A model generated the notes under the pieces. The model had not been told where the DNA came from. It saw only the letters and a list, made by a program, of their open reading frames with translations, and did not search any database. A stretch of DNA of 15,188 nucleotides from an uncultured Agitococcus sp. GTDB lineage: Bacteria; Pseudomonadota; Gammaproteobacteria; Pseudomonadales; Moraxellaceae. How positions within the stretch are numbered: the stretch's first letter is position 1; the number at the start of each line of letters is the position of its first letter. The translations under genes and the position numbers were made by a program. The stretch covers positions 1 to 15,188 of the forward strand of contig NZ_CALETI010000109.1 in assembly GCF_937920075.1 (NCBI RefSeq), in the 5' to 3' direction. This document shows, piece after piece, positions 5,717-13,966 of the stretch.

Positions 5717-6997
5717 ATGCTGAAACAAGATATGTCTCCTAGTGATAAATTTTTAGAAAATCATCCAAATTTATTAAACTATACACATAATATTCTCAGC
5801 AAGCGCAAATATACTTTTTTATTTCCTCGTATTTTGGAAGCTCACTTTGTTGCCAAACGTGCATTAGAAAGTCAAGCCTTTATAAATACAGGTCGTATTT
5901 TGTTAATTTTATTATTTTTAATCATCGTTGCTAATGTAACTTTATATTATCAACATATTGTTTTGCAAAAAAATTATCAAATAATCAAACAAACTTATAT
6001 TCCTCTAAGTCTAGCTATTACATTTATTTTATTCTCGCCATTTATTAATTATGTTCGTAGCCATTTTTATTATTTTATGGCGCCTTGCTCCGTTTTTATT
6101 TTATATCATATTATTATACTAACACTGCAATATGGCGGTGATTACAGCGATTTTGTTGTCTACCACTTAATGATGGCTATTATTTTAATGGCCTTTGGTT
6201 TACGTTTTGTATTACCGTTATTTTGTATTGTTTTAACTACTGCTGGTTTATTAGGTGTAATCTACGCTCACATTTATAATATTCCCATTAATTTTGCTAA
6301 ATTTTCTAATTATTATATTTTGTATTGCCTTGTTGTGATGGCACTTACCGCAATTAGCGAATGGCATGAACGCCTTGCATTTTTACAAGGCCTATTATTA
6401 GACCATCAATCTCAGGAGTTAAACTTACTTAACAAAGAGTTAGAACGTATTGCTCATGAAGATGCTTTAACTGGCATCGCTAATCGCCGCAGTTTTGATG
6501 TTGCAGCAAGTAAAGAATGGGACAGAGCCTTAAGAGATAAACAATCTTTAACTATTTTGTTATTAGATGTCGATTTTTTTAAACGTTTTAACGATCATTA
6601 TGGCCATAGTGCAGGTGACGACTGTTTACGTTTAGTTGCTCAATCCTTACAAAAATCTGTATTACGTTCTTCTGATATTGTTGCCCGTTATGGTGGTGAG
6701 GAGTTTGTTATTTTACTCCCCAATACCAAAGCCGAAGGTGGTCATCAAGTAGCTGAGCGCATTATTCAAGCAGTGGATGATTTAAATATTCCACATAATC
6801 AATCAGATACCGCTCGTCATGTCACAATTAGTGTTGGTGTCAGTAGTTTAATTGCTCATTCTGAATTAAGCCTTGCAGCATTAATTCATCAAGCGGATGT
6901 TGCCTTATATAAAGCCAAAGAAATGGGTCGGCATCAATATGTGGTTTATGAGGATTTACTGCCTAAATCTCCGCCAAAATCTTCTGCATCGGCATAG
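5717..6997 (+). CDS. Membrane-bound diguanylate cyclase (GGDEF), third paralogue
   Basis: The 426-residue protein has the same plan as its neighbours. The soluble N-terminus carries the shared motif in diverged form (F.F..ILEAHFVAKRALE, about 34-51). Hydrophobic segments lie at about 58-77, 93-110, 121-137, 148-185 and 200-213. A linker (SEWHERLAFL) leads to a GGDEF domain from about 259: DALTGIANRR, Asp294 in LDVDFF, I-site R317-S-S-D320 and GGEEF (326-330). The ATG has a good Shine-Dalgarno (GGGA, starting inside the previous stop codon). Only 8 bases separate it from the second cyclase, so the two are co-transcribed and possibly translationally coupled. Its membrane region is markedly AT-rich and more diverged than the catalytic domain. 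Its last 35 bases overlap the end of mutY on the other strand. Confidence 0.9.
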   Translation: MLKQDMSPSDKFLENHPNLLNYTHNILSKRKYTFLFPRILEAHFVAKRALESQAFINTGRILLILLFLIIVANVTLYYQHIVLQKNYQIIKQTYIPLSLAITFILFSPFINYVRSHFYYFMAPCSVFILYHIIILTLQYGGDYSDFVVYHLMMAIILMAFGLRFVLPLFCIVLTTAGLLGVIYAHIYNIPINFAKFSNYYILYCLVVMALTAISEWHERLAFLQGLLLDHQSQELNLLNKELERIAHEDALTGIANRRSFDVAASKEWDRALRDKQSLTILLLDVDFFKRFNDHYGHSAGDDCLRLVAQSLQKSVLRSSDIVARYGGEEFVILLPNTKAEGGHQVAERIIQAVDDLNIPHNQSDTARHVTISVGVSSLIAHSELSLAALIHQADVALYKAKEMGRHQYVVYEDLLPKSPPKSSASA

Positions 6998-7997
6998 GTA
7001 ATCCCAATTCTTCTATAGCTTGTTTAGGCCGCTGCCATACACTCATTTGTTCTAAAACTTGTGTAAATTCCCCATAGACACGCACTGGTTTAATCATCAA
7101 ATGATAATGGCTAAAGGTATGCCTAAACTCTGCTAACGGTTGCAAATGTAACTGTTTAATATGCCATTGCTGCTCAAGTATGGTTTGTAGCTCGGTTAAC
7201 TGTTCAACATCCACTTGTGGTAAACACCACAATCCGCCCCATATACCTGTGGGTGGACGTTTAAGCCACAATAATTGCTGTTGTTGATTTTCGATGAGTA
7301 AAAAATACGCCGTTTTTGTTGGCAAAACTTTACTTTGTTTTTTTTGTGGGAATGCTGTTGGAGTGCCTAAAGCATAGGCCTGACAAGTAGCTTTTACAGG
7401 ACAATACAAACACAAGGGTTTGCTACGGGTACACAAGGTTGCACCTAAGTCCATCATCGCTTGAGTATAAGCAGCAAAACGTTGTTGAGGAGTGTTTTCT
7501 TCAGCTAATGTCCATAGTTGCTGTTGAATTTGACTGGAGCTGCTATCTCCCGCCACCGCAAAATGACGGCTTAATACCCGTTTAACGTTGCCATCCATAA
7601 TCACGCCACGTTGCTGCCAAGCTAATGACAAAATTGCTCCTGCGGTTGACCGCCCTACCCCTTTAAGCGTCATTAATCCATCTAAAGTCTGGGGAAATTC
7701 ACCGCCCAGTGCCATCACTTGTTGAGCGGCATAATGCAAATTACGGGCACGAGCATAATAACCCAAACCTGCCCAATGCTGTAATACGAGGTCTTCATTT
7801 GCCTCCGCCAAACTTCTAACATCAGGAAAACTCGCCATAAAGCGTTGATAATAAGGAATGACTGTCGCAACTTGGGTTTGTTGCAACATAATCTCAGAAA
7901 CCCAAACCCGATATGGCGTAGGATTTATTTGCCACGGCAAATCGTGGCGACCATGATCGTCAAACCATGTTAAAACTTGGCTAGCAAAACTATTCAC
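6963..7997 (-). CDS. mutY: Adenine DNA glycosylase MutY
   Basis: MutY removes adenine mispaired with 8-oxoguanine, preventing G-to-T mutations. The 344-residue protein aligns along its length with E. coli MutY (350). Landmarks are the catalytic Glu35 in VSEIMLQQTQVAT, the helix-hairpin-helix LKGVGRSTAGAIL (111-123), catalytic Asp135 in MDGNVKRVL, and the iron-sulfur cluster cysteines C189-X6-C196-X2-C199-X5-C205. The C-terminal domain (from about 225) is the MutT-like 8-oxoguanine sensor, with WGGLWCLPQ and FRHTFSHYHL. The start is GTG at 7997, with no clear ribosome-binding site; it overlaps the end of the AsmA gene by 8 bases, so translation probably depends on coupling. The gene converges with and overlaps the third cyclase by 35 bases, leaving no room for a terminator between them. 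Confidence 0.96.
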   Translation of the reverse strand: MNSFASQVLTWFDDHGRHDLPWQINPTPYRVWVSEIMLQQTQVATVIPYYQRFMASFPDVRSLAEANEDLVLQHWAGLGYYARARNLHYAAQQVMALGGEFPQTLDGLMTLKGVGRSTAGAILSLAWQQRGVIMDGNVKRVLSRHFAVAGDSSSSQIQQQLWTLAEENTPQQRFAAYTQAMMDLGATLCTRSKPLCLYCPVKATCQAYALGTPTAFPQKKQSKVLPTKTAYFLLIENQQQQLLWLKRPPTGIWGGLWCLPQVDVEQLTELQTILEQQWHIKQLHLQPLAEFRHTFSHYHLMIKPVRVYGEFTQVLEQMSVWQRPKQAIEELGLPMPMQKILAEI

Positions 7998-10746
7998 GTT
8001 TAAATAACTTTTGTAATTGTTGATTTACTTTATCACCGAGTTGTTGATTAAGATTTTCAACGGCTTTTTGGCTTTCTTCACCTAATTTGACATTATTTTT
8101 TTGCAACGCTTCATTAAGTTTTTGTTTGGCTTGCGCCTCTGCTTCCGCCTTAGCTTTTTGTACCTTTTCACTTTCTAATAGAGCAGTTGCTGCCATTTCT
8201 TTGACACTACGGCTATCGACACTACACAACGAAGCTGGCTGGTTAAGATTACCTTTACAACGAATCGGGAACGGATATTTAGCCACATTCTCACCAACAA
8301 ACTCTTTATTCAATACTAATTTAAACTGGTAATCCGCTTCTAAGGTCGTTAAGTTAAAATTGCCACCCCCTTCAATTTTACCTTTACGTAAATCTGCATT
8401 TAAGGCTTTGGTTTGTACAAGGCCATTTTTAATCTCTGCTTCGCCTAAAAAGCTGGCAATTTGCGTATCATTTTGTTTATTGGCTAAGGTATCAGCATTT
8501 TTACCTGTCACATAAGGCAATAAGGCTTGATATTTGCCCATTTCGCTGGTGACCAGCTTCATCATATTCACGCCTTTTAACACGCCATTATCAAATTTTA
8601 ATGTCGAATTACCGCTAATACTATGTAACCATGCTTGTACAGAATTACCTGTTAACTGTAGTTTTCCTTGATAATTAGCCTTACCTGTAAATAAGTCTTG
8701 TTTGGTAAATTGCTGTACTAAATTGGCAATTTCAATTTGTTGAATATTTGGCTGTAGGGTTAATACGGGCTCTTTACCACGGACATCAATGGTTGTTGGC
8801 AAATTAAATGTGCCACTGTAAATACCGCCCGCCAATTTTGCTACTTGTACTAATCCTTGATTAGCTTGTGCGGTCACTTGAAATTGTTTGATGGGATAAT
8901 TCATCACCGTTAACGCACCAATGATCAGCCCAACATCTAAATTTTGTTGTTTTAATAACTCTATAGGCAACAAACCGCCTGTGCTAGGTTTGGCTTTAGG
9001 ATCTGTGGGGGGTAAATAATCATCAACATTAATCGAATCAACCGCTAAACGTGCATTAATTTTGGGAGCTTTAAAATCATTAACACCCACATCACCTGTT
9101 AAATTAGTATTATCCAGTTTTAGCTTTAAACCTTTTAAAAATACACTTTGTTCATTACCACTAATTTGACTGTTAACACTGATTGTTTTTAAGGTATTGG
9201 CATTTTTAGTGACAGGGGCTGCCATACCTAAATCTTGCATTAATTGGCGTAAATTAAAGGGCGAAGTGCTGATGTTGCCAGCAATACTCATCCCTTGAGT
9301 CACAGGGGGCTTAACCGCTGCCGTACTGGCTAAAGCTGGCAAATTAATCAATAATTGCCCTTTGGTATTAATTGCCAAGGCATTTAAATCAAAACCATTA
9401 AGAGCAATTTTCCCCTCTTTCCAATTTGCGGAAATCGGTGCGACTAAATGGATAGGCATTTCTTTCTTAAAGGATTTATCGCTCAATTTAGCTTGCAAAT
9501 CTAAAGGTGAAAAATCAACCGCACCTGAGCTTAAATTTGCTGTCACTGCGCCATTAATATCCGCCGTAATCGGACTAGGTCTGCTTGCATCAGGATAACT
9601 AGCTGCGACTTTTAAAGCAGTTAATTTAATCAGTTGTTGTTGCAAATTGGCTTCACTATTGGCGGTTAATTTAATCGTGGCAGGTGCCGCTAAATTATTT
9701 GCTGGATAACTAGCTTCTAGAACTAAATTAGGAATCTGCCATAATTGAGCGGTTAGATTTGCTGTAATATCGCCCTGAATTTTTGCCGTTGCGGGGGCTT
9801 TTAAGCCTTTTTGTGGATAACTACTGCTTAACTGTAAAGCCTTGATATTAATTAATTGTTGTTGCAAATTTGCGTTAATATTCGCTGCCAACTCTAGCTT
9901 GGCTGGTGCTGTTAAACTTGGATCTTGATAATCAACCGCTAACTTTAGATTATCAAGTTGATGTTGCTGTTGTTTTACATCAGCAACAATATCCGATTTT
10001 AAATCAATAATCATTGGGGCGGGTAATAATGTGCCTTGCAAATGACTACGTGCGGTTAAACCTTTAAGCGTATAGCGTTGTGCTTCTTGATCAAGACTAA
10101 TACTAGTATTTAAATCATTATCCGCTTGTAAAGTTTTGCCTTGAGCATCGGTTTGTTGATAAGCAAACTTTAAACGAATCGGAAAAGCCTTTTTTAAATC
10201 TATATCAGATGCTTGTACTAATAATTGATCAAGTTGACCCTCTAATTTATTTTGTTCATCTTTAAAATGTAAGGCGCTGTTATTGATATTTAATAATTTG
10301 ATATTAAAGGCAATTTTTTCTGACTTTTCTTCGGGTTGACTCTTTAATTTGTTGAGCATTCTATCCCAACTGGTTGTGCCGTTGGCATAACGAATAAAAT
10401 TAAGCTGTGCGCCGTCTAATAACACCGAATCAATCGCTATTTGTTTGCTTAATAACGGCATCACTTGCACAGAAACAGATGCTTGTTGAATATTGACCAG
10501 ATTTTGTTGTGCGGCACTATCCGTTAAACTGGTCTTGCCAAGCTTTAAACCAATGTCTGGCCAAAGTTGCCATTCAATACGATCATTAATTGCCAAATCC
10601 ATATCGGTTTTGTCTTTCACAACCTTATAAATTTCGCTTTTATAATCGTTAGGATCAATAATAAACAACACAAAGGCGACAAATGCCAAGGCGAGGCTAG
10701 CAATACCACTCACTAAAATGGCTACAACTTTGGTAATCTGTGACAT
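7990..10746 (-). CDS. asmA: AsmA-family envelope protein
   Basis: The 918-residue protein has one N-terminal membrane anchor (about 8-30). The characteristic AsmA start follows: DPNDYKSEIYKVVKDKTDMD, the W.LWPDIGLKLG stretch, then a long periplasmic beta-rich region and the AsmA C-terminal domain (about 640-850, with FDNGVLKGVNMMKL and KYPFPIRCKGNLNQP). AsmA-type proteins are thought to form grooves that carry phospholipid between inner and outer membranes. It is about 300 residues longer than E. coli AsmA (617). The extra length includes six imperfect 37-residue repeats (227-445) and a charged Ala/Glu/Lys/Gln coiled-coil tail (about 850-918). The ATG start has an AAGGTG site within a small hairpin. 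The gene lies 67 bases after the feo genes and overlaps mutY by 8 bases. The exact paralogue name (AsmA rather than a YhjG/YicH-type relative) is less certain than the family. Confidence 0.85.
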   Translation of the reverse strand: MSQITKVVAILVSGIASLALAFVAFVLFIIDPNDYKSEIYKVVKDKTDMDLAINDRIEWQLWPDIGLKLGKTSLTDSAAQQNLVNIQQASVSVQVMPLLSKQIAIDSVLLDGAQLNFIRYANGTTSWDRMLNKLKSQPEEKSEKIAFNIKLLNINNSALHFKDEQNKLEGQLDQLLVQASDIDLKKAFPIRLKFAYQQTDAQGKTLQADNDLNTSISLDQEAQRYTLKGLTARSHLQGTLLPAPMIIDLKSDIVADVKQQQHQLDNLKLAVDYQDPSLTAPAKLELAANINANLQQQLINIKALQLSSSYPQKGLKAPATAKIQGDITANLTAQLWQIPNLVLEASYPANNLAAPATIKLTANSEANLQQQLIKLTALKVAASYPDASRPSPITADINGAVTANLSSGAVDFSPLDLQAKLSDKSFKKEMPIHLVAPISANWKEGKIALNGFDLNALAINTKGQLLINLPALASTAAVKPPVTQGMSIAGNISTSPFNLRQLMQDLGMAAPVTKNANTLKTISVNSQISGNEQSVFLKGLKLKLDNTNLTGDVGVNDFKAPKINARLAVDSINVDDYLPPTDPKAKPSTGGLLPIELLKQQNLDVGLIIGALTVMNYPIKQFQVTAQANQGLVQVAKLAGGIYSGTFNLPTTIDVRGKEPVLTLQPNIQQIEIANLVQQFTKQDLFTGKANYQGKLQLTGNSVQAWLHSISGNSTLKFDNGVLKGVNMMKLVTSEMGKYQALLPYVTGKNADTLANKQNDTQIASFLGEAEIKNGLVQTKALNADLRKGKIEGGGNFNLTTLEADYQFKLVLNKEFVGENVAKYPFPIRCKGNLNQPASLCSVDSRSVKEMAATALLESEKVQKAKAEAEAQAKQKLNEALQKNNVKLGEESQKAVENLNQQLGDKVNQQLQKLFKRE
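9412..10068 (-). repeat. Six tandem 37-residue repeats inside the AsmA protein
   Basis: Residues 227-445 of the AsmA protein divide into six units starting at about 227, 264, 299, 336, 373 and 410. Units two to five share a pattern of L.L.ASYP....L.APA.IKL.ANI.ANLQQQL. The similarity also shows in the DNA (for example GTTGTTGCAAATT near 9640 and 9857), suggesting relatively recent internal duplication. The regular spacing of beta-strand-like stretches fits lengthening of a beta-groove by repeat addition, which is inference. Confidence 0.7.
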
Positions 10747-10756
10747 CGTATAGACA

Positions 10757-10778
10757 CCTTGTCAAATTCAAAACAAGG
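10757..10778 (-). promoter_or_regulatory. Small hairpin covering the asmA ribosome-binding site
   Basis: On the minus strand CCTTGT and ACAAGG form a 6-bp stem with a 10-nt loop. The downstream arm contains the AAGG that best fits the Shine-Dalgarno sequence of asmA. It could damp translation, or serve as a weak stop signal after the feo genes; there is no U-run, so a terminator is less likely. Confidence 0.3.
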
Positions 10779-10813
10779 CAAAGATAGCATATTTAACAAG
10801 AAGGAGTTATTGC

Positions 10814-11083
10814 TTATTTATTAACAAATCTGACAACCTGCTCTGTTGTTTGCGATGTTGGACAGCCTTGAGAACAACTACTACAACCACTATCACAACC
10901 CGTTTTTATAGGCGCAGTAGGCTGTAAGCTATGAGCAAGCCACATCCATTTATGTTGCAAACAATAATCCGCTAATTGCTGTTGTTGTGCATACAACCAA
11001 TGAGGTAAATAACGCTTTATGGTTAGCCATAGACTCCACAACACAATCACGCTCACTATTGCGATCTGAATCAACTCATTCAT
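10814..11083 (-). CDS. Small FeoB-associated cysteine-rich membrane protein
   Basis: The ATG at 11083 overlaps the feoB stop codon as ATGA, so I take it as the start rather than the longer open frame reaching 11173, which lies inside feoB. The 89-residue product has one membrane segment (about 4-21), a basic Gln-rich middle, and a Cys cluster C63-X3-C67-X2-C70-X3-C74 near the C-terminus, plus Cys41. Its place and make-up match the small Cys-rich proteins often encoded behind feoB, in the position held by feoC in enterobacteria. The cysteines could bind iron or an Fe-S cluster; the function is not established here. It is not a typical winged-helix FeoC, since it has a membrane segment and no DNA-binding-like fold is apparent. 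It is the last gene of the feo unit; asmA follows after 67 bases. Confidence 0.75.
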   Translation of the reverse strand: MNELIQIAIVSVIVLWSLWLTIKRYLPHWLYAQQQQLADYCLQHKWMWLAHSLQPTAPIKTGCDSGCSSCSQGCPTSQTTEQVVRFVNK

Positions 11084-12915
11084 GATAAGGCTAACACCAC
11101 CCGATAAGTGATAAATGATGCAAGATAGGCTGTACCAAATAAATACACTGCCATAATTGCCACAGTACGCCAAGAAGCTGTTTCGCGCTTAACAGTGGCT
11201 AATGTTGCCAAGCATTGTGGCGCAAATACGAACCATACCAATAACGATAATGCTGTTGCTAATGACCATTGATGAGCAATTAGAGTACCTAATTGTTCTG
11301 TAATCAATTCTTCATTACCAGCAATGGCATAAACTGTTCCCAAAGCCGATACAACAACTTCGCGTGCGGCCATTGCAGGAATAAGGGCAATACAAATTTG
11401 CCATCCAAAACCTATTGGCTCAAAAATAACTGCTAGAGCATGGCCAATACGTCCCGCAAAACTATAATCTATGGCTGGCATGGTCGCATCTGCGGGTGCT
11501 TGGGGGAAGGTTAATAGCACCCATAATAAAATGGTTAATGCTAAAATAATGCCACCCACACGCTTAATAAAAATACCTGCCCTTTCGTATAAACCTAAAC
11601 TCACGTTGCGCAAATCGGGCAAACGATAACTGGGTAATTCTAATAATAAAGCATGTTCACTTTTATCTTTACGTAACCATTTGATAATCGTAGCAACCAC
11701 TAAAGCACTAAAAATACCACCAAAATATAAAGCAAATAGCACAAGCCCCTGTAAATTAAACACTCCCCATACTGTTTGTGCAGGAATAAATGCACCAATT
11801 AATAAAGCATAGACGGGTAAACGCGCAGAACAGGTCATCAGTGGCGCAACCATAATCGTCGTTAAACGGTCACGGGTATCACTAATACTTCGCGTCGCCA
11901 TAATACCAGGTACAGCACAAGCAAAACTGGACAATAAAGGAATAAATGCTCGACCTGTTAAGCCCGCTTTAAACATTAATCTATCTAATAAAAAAGCCGC
12001 ACGGGGCAAATAACCAGACTCTTCGAGTGATAAGATGAAAAAGAATAAAATCAGAATTTGGGGAAGAAAAACTAAAACTCCTCCCACGCCTGCCAAAACA
12101 GCATCAATAATTAGGCTTTTTAATAAGCCATCCGCCATATACTGGCCAATTAGCTCGCTAAGCCATGTAACACTTGTTTCAATACCATCCATAAACGGTG
12201 CTGCCCATGCAAACACCGCTTGGAAAATAAAAAACATTAAAACACCCAAAATAGCTAAACCAGCAACAGGGTGTAACAAAATACTATCTAAAAAATCATC
12301 CCGTTGGTCAGTATCTCTGGGCATGACCACCGTTTCAGCCAATAAATCGCGTACTTGTTGATGAATATCGTGATCAGGGATTAATGTTGGCTTGGCTAAG
12401 GCAGGAATTTGTTGATCTAAACTTGCCAATAATTGATCAATACCATGACGTTTAACAGCGGCTGTTTCAATAACTTTAATGCCTAAGCGTTGCGATAATT
12501 TTGCACTATCTATTTGAATCCCACGACGTTTGGCATCATCCATCATGTTTAATACTAACAACATTGGACGACCAAGTGCTTGAACTTCTAATACAAAACG
12601 CAAATGCAAACGCAAGTTAGTTGCATCAACCACACATACCAATAAATCAGGGGTAGGCTCACCTGCAAATTCACCCAAACAAATCGCACGGGTAATTGCT
12701 TCATCAGGGCTAGTTGCTTCTAAACTATAAGCACCAGGTAAATCTAAAATTCGTAAACGACGGCCAGATGCTAAGGTTAAAAATCCTTCTTTACGCTCAA
12801 CAGTTACCCCAGCATAGTTAGCAACTTTTTGCCGCGCTCCAGTTAATTGATTAAACAAAGAGGTTTTGCCGCAGTTAGGATTGCCAACTAGCGCAATCTG
12901 TTGAATTGCAGTCAT
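11080..12915 (-). CDS. feoB: Ferrous iron transporter FeoB
   Basis: FeoB imports Fe(II) across the inner membrane using a cytoplasmic GTPase domain. In the 611-residue protein G1 is GNPNCGKTS (11-19), G2 is Thr38 in NYAGVTVE, G3 is DLPG (58-61) and G4 is NMMD (123-126). A helical linker domain follows to about 200, then two gate-type membrane repeats. Conserved membrane Cys motifs are visible: SSFACAVPG (Cys333), MTCSARLP (Cys362) and FAPQCLATLA near the C-terminus. The length fits the short FeoB type rather than the 773-residue E. coli form. It is translationally coupled at both ends by ATGA overlaps: with the feoA stop (12912-12915) and with the start of the small Cys-rich gene (11080-11083). 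Expression should follow the Fur-type site upstream of feoA. Confidence 0.97.
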   Translation of the reverse strand: MTAIQQIALVGNPNCGKTSLFNQLTGARQKVANYAGVTVERKEGFLTLASGRRLRILDLPGAYSLEATSPDEAITRAICLGEFAGEPTPDLLVCVVDATNLRLHLRFVLEVQALGRPMLLVLNMMDDAKRRGIQIDSAKLSQRLGIKVIETAAVKRHGIDQLLASLDQQIPALAKPTLIPDHDIHQQVRDLLAETVVMPRDTDQRDDFLDSILLHPVAGLAILGVLMFFIFQAVFAWAAPFMDGIETSVTWLSELIGQYMADGLLKSLIIDAVLAGVGGVLVFLPQILILFFFILSLEESGYLPRAAFLLDRLMFKAGLTGRAFIPLLSSFACAVPGIMATRSISDTRDRLTTIMVAPLMTCSARLPVYALLIGAFIPAQTVWGVFNLQGLVLFALYFGGIFSALVVATIIKWLRKDKSEHALLLELPSYRLPDLRNVSLGLYERAGIFIKRVGGIILALTILLWVLLTFPQAPADATMPAIDYSFAGRIGHALAVIFEPIGFGWQICIALIPAMAAREVVVSALGTVYAIAGNEELITEQLGTLIAHQWSLATALSLLVWFVFAPQCLATLATVKRETASWRTVAIMAVYLFGTAYLASFITYRVVLALS

Positions 12916-13154
12916 GTGCGTACCTCTTTGACTAAGACACGCTCCGCCTCACTGACTCTCAATGCAAAACGAGTAAATCCTACTTGTACTAAAATAGGAT
13001 CTCCCCCAAATGGCGCACGAGTAATTAGGCGAACTGTTTCGCCACTGACAAAACCTAATTCGCTTAAACGTTTGGCAATCGGATCAACATCATCGTGTTT
13101 TTGTACCGATAACACAATCGCAGGCGTGTTTTTGGCTAACTGAGAAAGGCGCAC
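12912..13154 (-). CDS. feoA: FeoA, SH3-like partner of FeoB
   Basis: The 80-residue cytoplasmic protein has the FeoA core: AKRLSELGFVSGETVRLI, then APFGGDPILVQV and a closing FALRVSEAERVLVK. FeoA is a small SH3-like domain that interacts with FeoB and supports Fe(II) uptake. The start is GTG at 13154; no other start lies in frame before an upstream stop. A GAGG sequence lies about 10 bases before it. The stop TGA overlaps the feoB ATG. It is the first gene of the operon, and the leader upstream holds a promoter and a Fur-like palindrome. Confidence 0.94.
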   Translation of the reverse strand: MRLSQLAKNTPAIVLSVQKHDDVDPIAKRLSELGFVSGETVRLITRAPFGGDPILVQVGFTRFALRVSEAERVLVKEVRT

Positions 13155-13180
13155 TATGCTATGGCCTCAACATAAAATAT

Positions 13181-13201
13181 AAATAAGAATGATTCTTATT
13201 T
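13181..13201. promoter_or_regulatory. Fur box (perfect 21-bp palindrome) of the feo operon
   Basis: AAATAAGAAT, a central G, then ATTCTTATTT form a perfect 10-1-10 inverted repeat. The core AAT-N-ATT and the spacing match the 7-1-7 Fur consensus (TGATAAT-N-ATTATCA) at five of seven positions per half. It lies 27 bases before the feoA start and overlaps the -10 region, so iron-loaded Fur would block transcription. Confidence 0.85.
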
Positions 13202-13226
13202 TTACCGCTAATCATATAACTGTCAA
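13198..13226 (-). promoter_or_regulatory. feoA promoter
   Basis: On the minus strand a perfect -35 TTGACA (13221-13226) is followed by 17 bases and AAAAAT (13198-13203) as -10 (four of six matches). The -10 overlaps the Fur-like palindrome. The start point would lie near 13191, giving a leader of about 35-40 bases. Confidence 0.65.
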
Positions 13227-13266
13227 ATCTTATTACATAATCGTAACGAGATTATCTAAAGATCCC

Positions 13267-13851
13267 TTAGAAAAGGTGTCCCATCTTTTCTTCTTTGGTA
13301 TCTAAGTATTGATCGTTATGAGGATTTCGGCCTGTCATAAGCGGCACACGCTCAACCACATGAATGTTATGTTGCTCTAAAGCAGCGACTTTGAGAGGAT
13401 TATTGGTCATCAAACGAACTTGTTTTACACCTAAATGCGCCAACATATATTCACACATGCTATATTCTCGCAAATCAGGTGCAAAACCTAATTGTTCATT
13501 AGCTTCAACTGTGTCAGCACCTTGATCTTGCAACGCATAAGCTCGAACTTTGTTGACCAAACCAATGCCTCGCCCTTCTTGACGCAAATACAAAATCACA
13601 CCACGACCTGTCTGGGCAATATGTTGCATAGCCGCTTCTAATTGTGGGCCACAATCACAACGTAAAGAACCAAAACCATCACCTGTTAAACATTCAGAAT
13701 GTATTCGAGCTAAAACAGGCTGTCCATCAGCAATATCTCCCATCGTTAAGGCAATATGCTCTTGGCTAGAATCAGTTTCTTCAAACGCATGGATAATAAA
13801 ATCACCATGTTTAGTTGGTAATTTAGAACGAGCAATAAATACGATAGACAC
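13267..13851 (-). CDS. ribA: GTP cyclohydrolase II (RibA)
   Basis: RibA opens GTP to the pyrimidine precursor at the start of riboflavin synthesis, releasing formate and pyrophosphate. The 194-residue protein matches E. coli RibA (196) from end to end. Conserved stretches are KLPTKHGDF near the N-terminus, ARIHSECLTGD with FGSLRCDCG (three zinc-binding Cys), YLRQEGRGIGL, KVRAYALQDQGADTVEAN and the C-terminal YLDTKEEKMGHL. The GTG at 13851 places the start exactly where E. coli RibA starts relative to KLPT and has GAGAG seven bases upstream; a TTG one codon earlier is less likely. It is a stand-alone RibA without a RibB domain. No FMN riboswitch is visible in the leader. The feo operon starts about 110 bases downstream, with its own promoter. 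Confidence 0.96.
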   Translation of the reverse strand: MSIVFIARSKLPTKHGDFIIHAFEETDSSQEHIALTMGDIADGQPVLARIHSECLTGDGFGSLRCDCGPQLEAAMQHIAQTGRGVILYLRQEGRGIGLVNKVRAYALQDQGADTVEANEQLGFAPDLREYSMCEYMLAHLGVKQVRLMTNNPLKVAALEQHNIHVVERVPLMTGRNPHNDQYLDTKEEKMGHLF

Positions 13852-13910
13852 CAATAGACTCTCTGAGGTTAGTAGAACAGATACATGATCAGCAAAAATA
13901 ATGCATTGAT

Positions 13911-13944
13911 GACGGTATCCGTCCTAGTTGAGAAAGAGATTTTA
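13911..13944 (-). promoter_or_regulatory. Possible ribA promoter and leader dyad
   Basis: On the minus strand TAAAAT (13939-13944) matches the -10 consensus at five of six positions, but its best -35 (TTGCGT, 18 bases upstream) is poor. Downstream in the presumed leader lies a tight dyad GACGG-TAT-CCGTC (13911-13923). These are the best promoter-like signals in the gap before ribA. Confidence 0.3.
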
Positions 13945-13966
13945 GTCTATATAAGGACAATTACGC

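Noticed and set aside
11083..11173. Longer N-terminus for the small Cys-rich protein (119 residues)
   Set aside because: The extra 30 residues are encoded inside feoB in another frame. The ATGA overlap with the feoB stop marks a far better start.
12901..13143. 80-codon plus-strand frame
   Set aside because: It lies exactly antisense to feoA, which is well supported by motif and operon overlap.
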